NCBI GenBank assembly: GCA_000226015.1
Contig: JH154184.1
Span: 582,771 to 646,770, forward strand
Direction of reading: 5' to 3'
DNA length: 64,000 bases
Origin: Mnemiopsis leidyi
Taxonomy: Eukaryota; Ctenophora; Tentaculata; Lobata; Bolinopsidae
Both the position numbers and the translations under genes were made by a program. Position 1 is the stretch's first letter, and every line of letters begins with the position of its first letter. Shown piece by piece: positions 58,501 through 64,000 of the stretch. Below the pieces are notes generated by a model, which saw only the letters and a list, made by a program, of their open reading frames with translations, ran no database searches and was not told the DNA's origin.

Positions 58501-60148
58501 TTTCTATCGTCAGGTAGGCTTCACGAGGAAAGTAAGGACGGGTAAATATCACTCATTTTAATGGAATCAGTTCGTACCATGCTTTAATTTATAAAAAATA
58601 AATGTTCATCTGAACAACAGTCGACCAAACAAATATGAAGAAATGTGTGGTAGATCTGGGCACGGTAAAATTTAGCTGCTACTTTAGAACTTTAAGACAA
58701 TGGCTAGCGTATATTTACTATATTTAGTGTTTGATAAGCTAGAGCACGTATGCCAGCACCACCAGGCACTATCTCAATAACTCGACAAGACGAACTCGAA
58801 GTAGCAGAATAAAGATATGAATTTTCAACGCGATCATTGATTGGAGGGTAGAACAATATAGAGCAAGCAAGTTTCGGGCTGGACAAAGCAAGTTTCGGGC
58901 TGGACCAAGCAAGTTTCGAGCTGGACCAAGCAAGTTTCGGGTTGAAGCAAACTTTTGCTGGTGACGACTGACAAGTTCCTAAAAATTTTTGGCAACGATT
59001 AGAAATTAGAGAAGAAAAAAATGTTGGTAGATACAAAGAAAATACGTAGAAAAAAAAGAAATGTTAAGTAAGTACAAATTATGAACGAATAACTGACAAT
59101 TTTTCCATTGCAGAGGTTTAGAGCTGGACAGTAAGTGTAGGGTATAAAGTTTGTAATCACGAGTTTTACCCCTACCTAAACCAAAACAGTTTCACTCGTC
59201 GGCTGCATTGCTGGCTGATTGGGCAATGACAAGACATACAACGACATCCTGGTATATTTTCGGTATATTACAGGGTCATGTCCGACAGATACAATAGAAA
59301 TCCCTCTCTGTTCCGACAGAAAAGAGGAGTCCTGATCAGGGTAGATGGAGGACTGTAATCAGCCCACCAAGTACAGACAGGGTGTTTTGGGGAGGAAGTT
59401 AGTCTGAAGACAAACCTCTGGGAGGAGGTCAGTGAGTTGGCTGTTTGGTGGAAGAGGGGGTGAAAGTCAAGTTTTAGGAGATGAGGAGTTGACTGTCTGT
59501 TGTTAGAGAGGGTGATGGAGAGGGAGGAGGGGTGGAGTGCTGACGGGGATGGATGGACATGTTGAGCAGATCAGAATAGTTTTGTGTGGTTAAGGGAAGG
59601 TGTGATGACGTTACATTTTGGTGATTACAGTTGCTGACCGGACAGCAATATAAACACTTGACATGTAGTCGACAGCAGCAATCAAGTAAAAACTAAAAGT
59701 TATCAGTTTTCTTTTGAGAATCAGGTTTTAGACGTAAATTTAAGTGAGGGAATTAACAATATGCAGGATAGGAGGCAATTTATTCATTGAACCAAAAATT
59801 GATTAATTGAAGCGAAAGGATTAAATGCCAATTGTAAACATAAAATTGAGCTTCTATATCTAATGGATTGTCTGCTAGCTTCTAGTACAGTAATATACAG
59901 AAAACATGGAACATGAAGCGGCTTTGGGTACAGCAGACATCTTGGGAAAACGTGATAACTGCTAGTTATGCTGAAACGTTAAGTGGTACAGAAACATAGA
60001 AGTAGATGGATATGGTAAAACATAAACACATTGGTAGAAAAATATAGTGAAACACAATAATAGTATTAAATGAATAAATCAAAACATAAACATAGCAGTA
60101 GATAAATGTAGTAGTGCATAAACAGACAAAGCACACAGAAAGATATAC
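55560..60148. other. Intergenic, no supported gene
   Basis: A short tandem repeat of about 21 bases (GCAAGTTTCGGGCTGGACCAA) lies at 58860-58940. Frames at 57424-57663 and 58160-58432 have no domain or splice support. Confidence 0.45.
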
Positions 60149-60259
60149 CACTAGTATATGGTAGGCCCCAATAACGACACCGTTGATTGCACCGTAGTTG
60201 CACAGGGGCTCGTAGATCGATCCCTTGTTGAGACCATAGCGGCGATAACGGCCAAACAT
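60149..60259 (-). CDS. Candidate first coding exon of an unknown gene
   Basis: ATG at 60259, 37 codons (MFGRYRRYGLNKGSIYEPLC, then NYGAINGVVIGAYHILV), then a GTATAT donor in phase 0. Coding-like, but following exons were not found and the function is unknown. Confidence 0.3.
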
Positions 60260-60795
60260 TCGTGAAAGCTAGTGATGAAATACCTCCATGCTAAAATTAC
60301 AGAAACATAGAAACGCCGGATCTCGGTTTTCCGTATGAATAACTTTCCTAAAGTTTTAGAACCTGAACTGAAAAAGGCAAAAAATCAGCGATGAATAGTC
60401 AATACTTGTCCACCGTCTACAATTAGCAAGTAGCGCGCTGTGCGAAGGTCGTAGATCTAGAACAGCGGCAAGCAGTTTTTATCGCTATAAGAGGGAGCGA
60501 TTAATGTAAACCTAATCCACACAATTTTAGTATTGCTGGCTATATCATACTCTAGGGCGCTAAGAAATTACGCTGAAGTCAAAATTGAGGCAATTTGATT
60601 ATTAATGTGCTAATAAACCACGCTTCAAATTCATCTAGCCATGAGAAAATCGATCACAAACTTAAAGTTCACAGAAAAATGTTTGAATATGTGTTGTTCT
60701 AAAAAACATTTCTGATTCCCGAAACAAGAATCCTAAAGTCGAGATAATCTCAATCCAGCTGAGCTCGGAGAAGCGATCAAGCTGCGAAGACCAGC

Positions 60796-60848
60796 ACTAC
60801 AGCTACCAGCACTATAGCTACCAGCACTATAGCTACCAGCACTATACT
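60796..60848. repeat. Short tandem repeat, 15-bp unit
   Basis: Three to four copies of TACCAGCACTATAGC. Confidence 0.8.
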
Positions 60849-61317
60849 TCTATACAGAGTTGGAGATATTACCGTGAATACTCATGACTCGCCTAAACAA
60901 CAAACACCAAACAGATTAGGGCTCAACCGCGTTAAAAGATCAGTGAAATTTGCAGCAGTAATAGCAGTGACAGCCATGATTATAGGCCGGAGCACCGAGC
61001 TCATTATTAATGATTTTGTGCCCAGCCACTCGTCCGAGAATCTATGCTGCAACTTAGACAGAATAATCTAGCGAAAACTGTCAAAGCACCTTATTCAACA
61101 ATGTTCAGTGTAGGAATGTAAATAAACAAATTTAAACGAAAGTGTGAATCCACCAAAATCAGCCTTAACAAGCAAAGTAAAGCGGAATTCTGACAAAATA
61201 GACGATTACTAGAGATCAAAAGCCGTATTTACCTTTCGGCATCGTCAGCAAAGTCAAGGATCTGCTATTTTGGCAGAAATCTACCAAGTAAGCATTATTC
61301 TCATCTATTTGCTGACT

Positions 61318-61755
61318 TCAACGAGAACTTGAACTTGTGAATAATAAAAGTATAACATCAGTTGAATCATTACTTATGCCAATATAGAAATTAAAAAGTA
61401 GTCGGCCTCCCAGTACGATTAAATAATTAAAGCCGGTAGAACGGCCATCAGAAATTTGTCTAGAGAAAAAAAACGTTTTCACACCACATTTCAAGACAAT
61501 AAACGTGTCTGCAAGACTCAATTTGGCAATTAAATGGTATCGGTCATTGATTAGGAAAAAGTTCTGTAATGATTCGGTAACGCAATCATGATCGGATACA
61601 TGTACATCCTGGTCAAGCCACCCGCGATCGTAAACACCAGAGGAAAAAAGCGATGGGTTCAGATCATGGTTTCTTAGTAATAAGCAGATGAAGTCAGGTT
61701 TTATATCAGTGCTCAAGGACCCAGTAACCTTGTACGTCTTAGCTTGCAAGCACAT
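61318..61755 (-). CDS. Hypothetical protein, 145 codons
   Basis: The longest open frame in the last 16 kb, ATG at 61755. It contains ITGSLSTD-like and SLADTFIVLKCGVKTFFFSR segments and ends in a Ser-rich tail. No domain, signal peptide or partner recognised. An open frame of this length can arise by chance in AT-rich DNA, so this is tentative. Confidence 0.3.
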   Translation of the reverse strand: MCLQAKTYKVTGSLSTDIKPDFICLLLRNHDLNPSLFSSGVYDRGWLDQDVHVSDHDCVTESLQNFFLINDRYHLIAKLSLADTFIVLKCGVKTFFFSRQISDGRSTGFNYLIVLGGRLLFNFYIGISNDSTDVILLLFTSSSSR

Positions 61756-64000
61756 GTTTTTGATTAGCCCAGTTTTAGATGCTGAGAAAACTTAGGTTGT
61801 AGCATTGCATCTGCAGCTCCTGGGAAAATCATTTATGTGAAGATATGTGATTCAGATTGATGTAGCTTTTTCCTATCGTCATTTTTATTGCATTAACATA
61901 ACACATTTGTAACTTGATAGAATGCATGATGAGTAAGTTTACTTTTTTGATGAGGCCAGATCCCGAAAATTCCATTATCGTTAGTATGAAAAGAATAGTA
62001 CTATTTTGGTTTTGGATTCCAAACGATTTAGGTCTATCCTACCATGTCAATTATCTAAAACATTTAAGTTCTTTGCAAGTTACAAAAGTTTTATACTTAT
62101 CCATGTCCATATTAGCATCCCTCCGAGAATAACACAATTCAATGCAAACAGTAGAGTGTAAAATAAACTAATAAAGAGAAAAACCATGCTTTTCGCTGAA
62201 CAATTTTTAATGCCAAAAATATATCAGCTTGAGGCCCTGTAAAGAGTTATCTTATACAGAAAATCGCCATAAACTAATTTTCAGATTGAAAATGCGCATT
62301 TACACTTTACTATCCATCTTCGTTAGGGGTGCTAGGCAATATGTCACGTTTAGATATAATTTGATTTTTCAAAGCAAAACTTAGAATAATAAAATAAACT
62401 CTTAGATAACTAACTATACCAACGAATTGAATCGATTTGAGTTTAAAGTTGTAGCTAACTGCTAACGATGTACCAGGTTTGGTTTCATTGTAAATTAAAG
62501 GGTTTTATATATTTCATTATTAGCATGGTGTAAATAGCTGTGAACTGAGGCTGCATATACACTTACAATAAATTCGGTAAAGTTTTTGCAGTATCAATAT
62601 CAATTCAATGTAAGAATGGATACAGTCAAAGTATAGTGAACTAAACAAATAAAAAACTTGCCTATATTTATTCAACTTAATATATAAGTCTGTCTTCAAC
62701 TCAATATAGTCTGTCTTAGTCCAATTTGAATAAATATGGTTTGTATCTTCAACTCAATCAAATGATCAACTCAATCAAATGATCAACTCAATCGAATGCT
62801 GAAGTGGAAACTTTTGGTCAAAGTTGTTTATCAAAATCCGTGAACCCAGAAAAAAACGTTTAACCGTCCTGCCCATTACGATTGAAATATTCATCCAATC
62901 TAGATTGAGCTGGCGTTAGCGGTGGTATCAGTATGGAAGTGCAATTCATTTGGATGGGATTAGAGAACTCCAGTCTCGGGTGCAATACAATGAACTGCAA
63001 GGACATTATGAAAGCGACGTGATGTAAACAAGAAGTGTGGCAGGCTTCAAGCTTGTCAAAGAGTTCAACTTTATTGATTTAGTGAAATGTCACAGATGAA
63101 AACTGAATTAAAGTCAATAGTATTATAATAGTGCAGGTAAAACTTTTTTTTGGGGAATTTAGGTAAAAATGAAAAACTGAGCAACAAGAGGAACTCTTCT
63201 ATCGATTAGAGAAATAATTAGAACGGAGTACCATACTGAAAGTCCGTCATGAAAATATTGATGGAAAAATAAACGATGAGGACATATCATGGGATAAATA
63301 TCATTCAATGCAAGAGTGTGCCAAAAAAAGATGAATGCAGTATAAGTAACAGTAAATCGATTGAACAACAAACAACGAAAAATCCGTCATTGAGCTCAAA
63401 TTTCTCTGAATATTTCTATCTCTTCCGTTTCAACTCTGCCGAGAACAGCTTACCGAATGGCCGGTATTTGGCAGGGTGAAACTGAAACCTTGCTCAACAT
63501 TTGCCACCAGATTTCAGGGCACTGCAATACCGTTTTGTCTGGCGTTTTGCGGCAATTTTAAATGACGTTGGCGATAAATATGAAGATTGCCGTCGATTAT
63601 TCTGAAGATGTGGAAAATTTCGAGAAATTTTGATAGGTAACTGATAAATTTAACCACAAGTTTCGAATAATCATCAACAGTCACGTTTATAAATCATGAT
63701 ATGCGAGGGAATATAACAACTATGATGTTATTATGCAGAAAGTGCATAAATCTAAGATTTAGAAAGAGTTAAAATAGAAGGGGTAATATCACTATGCAAC
63801 GAAGAACAAATTTTTATCATTGGTTTAAAATTGGTCCTCAACTCTCAAAAACTGAAAAAAATTCCACTAAACCATAAGTTGAAGAGGATGGACGGCTGGA
63901 TAAAACCCGATGGGTAGACTGCTAATGATGACTGAATGGCTTGTTAACAAGATGTGTACCCATCTCCTTACTCCTTCCGAGATAAACCTGCCCCCTTATT
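61756..64000. other. Intergenic, no supported feature
   Basis: AT-rich. A 17-base tandem repeat (CAACTCAATCAAATGAT) is seen near 62750-62800. No gene found. Confidence 0.45.

Overview
The window looks like nuclear DNA of an invertebrate animal. It is AT-rich, its genes are cut into many small exons with GT-AG introns, minisatellites are common, and the gene families are animal ones (rhodopsin-class GPCRs, cathepsin L, NADPH oxidase 5, Sushi/Ig/ShKT secreted proteins, a sperm-tail PG-rich protein, a PLAC8 protein). A cnidarian is my best guess, from the ShKT and Sushi ectodomain genes and the off-consensus GPCRs, but nothing seen settles it. Exon joins were worked out by hand from splice motifs and reading phase; there is no transcript evidence.

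Layout. 1-9.2 kb holds two tandem rhodopsin-class GPCR genes (+ strand) in repeat-rich DNA that includes a non-autonomous element with inverted termini. 9.6-11.6 kb is a five-exon cathepsin L-like protease with a TATA box and an unusual Cys-rich tail. 11.9-14.4 kb, minus strand, is an acidic, probably disordered protein I do not recognise. 14.5-20 kb is mostly repeats: a 302-bp tandem duplication, a minisatellite, a GC-rich inverted-repeat element, an assembly gap with falsely doubled flanks, and a broken inverted PLAC8 copy. 20.4-21.05 kb is the apparently intact PLAC8-family gene.

23.1-32.7 kb holds extracellular-protein exons: a signal peptide, an ectodomain and a Sushi exon (23.1-24.2 kb), then a secreted protein with a TNFR-like Cys-rich region, one Sushi, four Ig domains and a C-terminal ShKT domain (28.8-32.7 kb). 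An intronless sperm-tail PG-rich gene lies between them (26.3-27.8 kb).

34.15-47.4 kb, minus strand, is a NOX5 gene whose 23 exons can be joined without any frame break into 1015 residues. Its EF-hand pair is present three times in tandem, giving eight EF-hands, and it has an alternative first exon. Its introns carry an unusual number of minisatellites, and two of these overlap splice sites. 47.4-64 kb is gene-poor: I see a few candidate coding exons of unknown function on the minus strand (50.9-55.6, 60.1-60.3, 61.3-61.8 kb) and short tandem repeats.

The genes do not form a pathway; this is an ordinary animal gene neighbourhood. The strongest candidates for something new are the EF-hand-triplicated NOX5 and the Cys-rich/Sushi/Ig/ShKT secreted protein.
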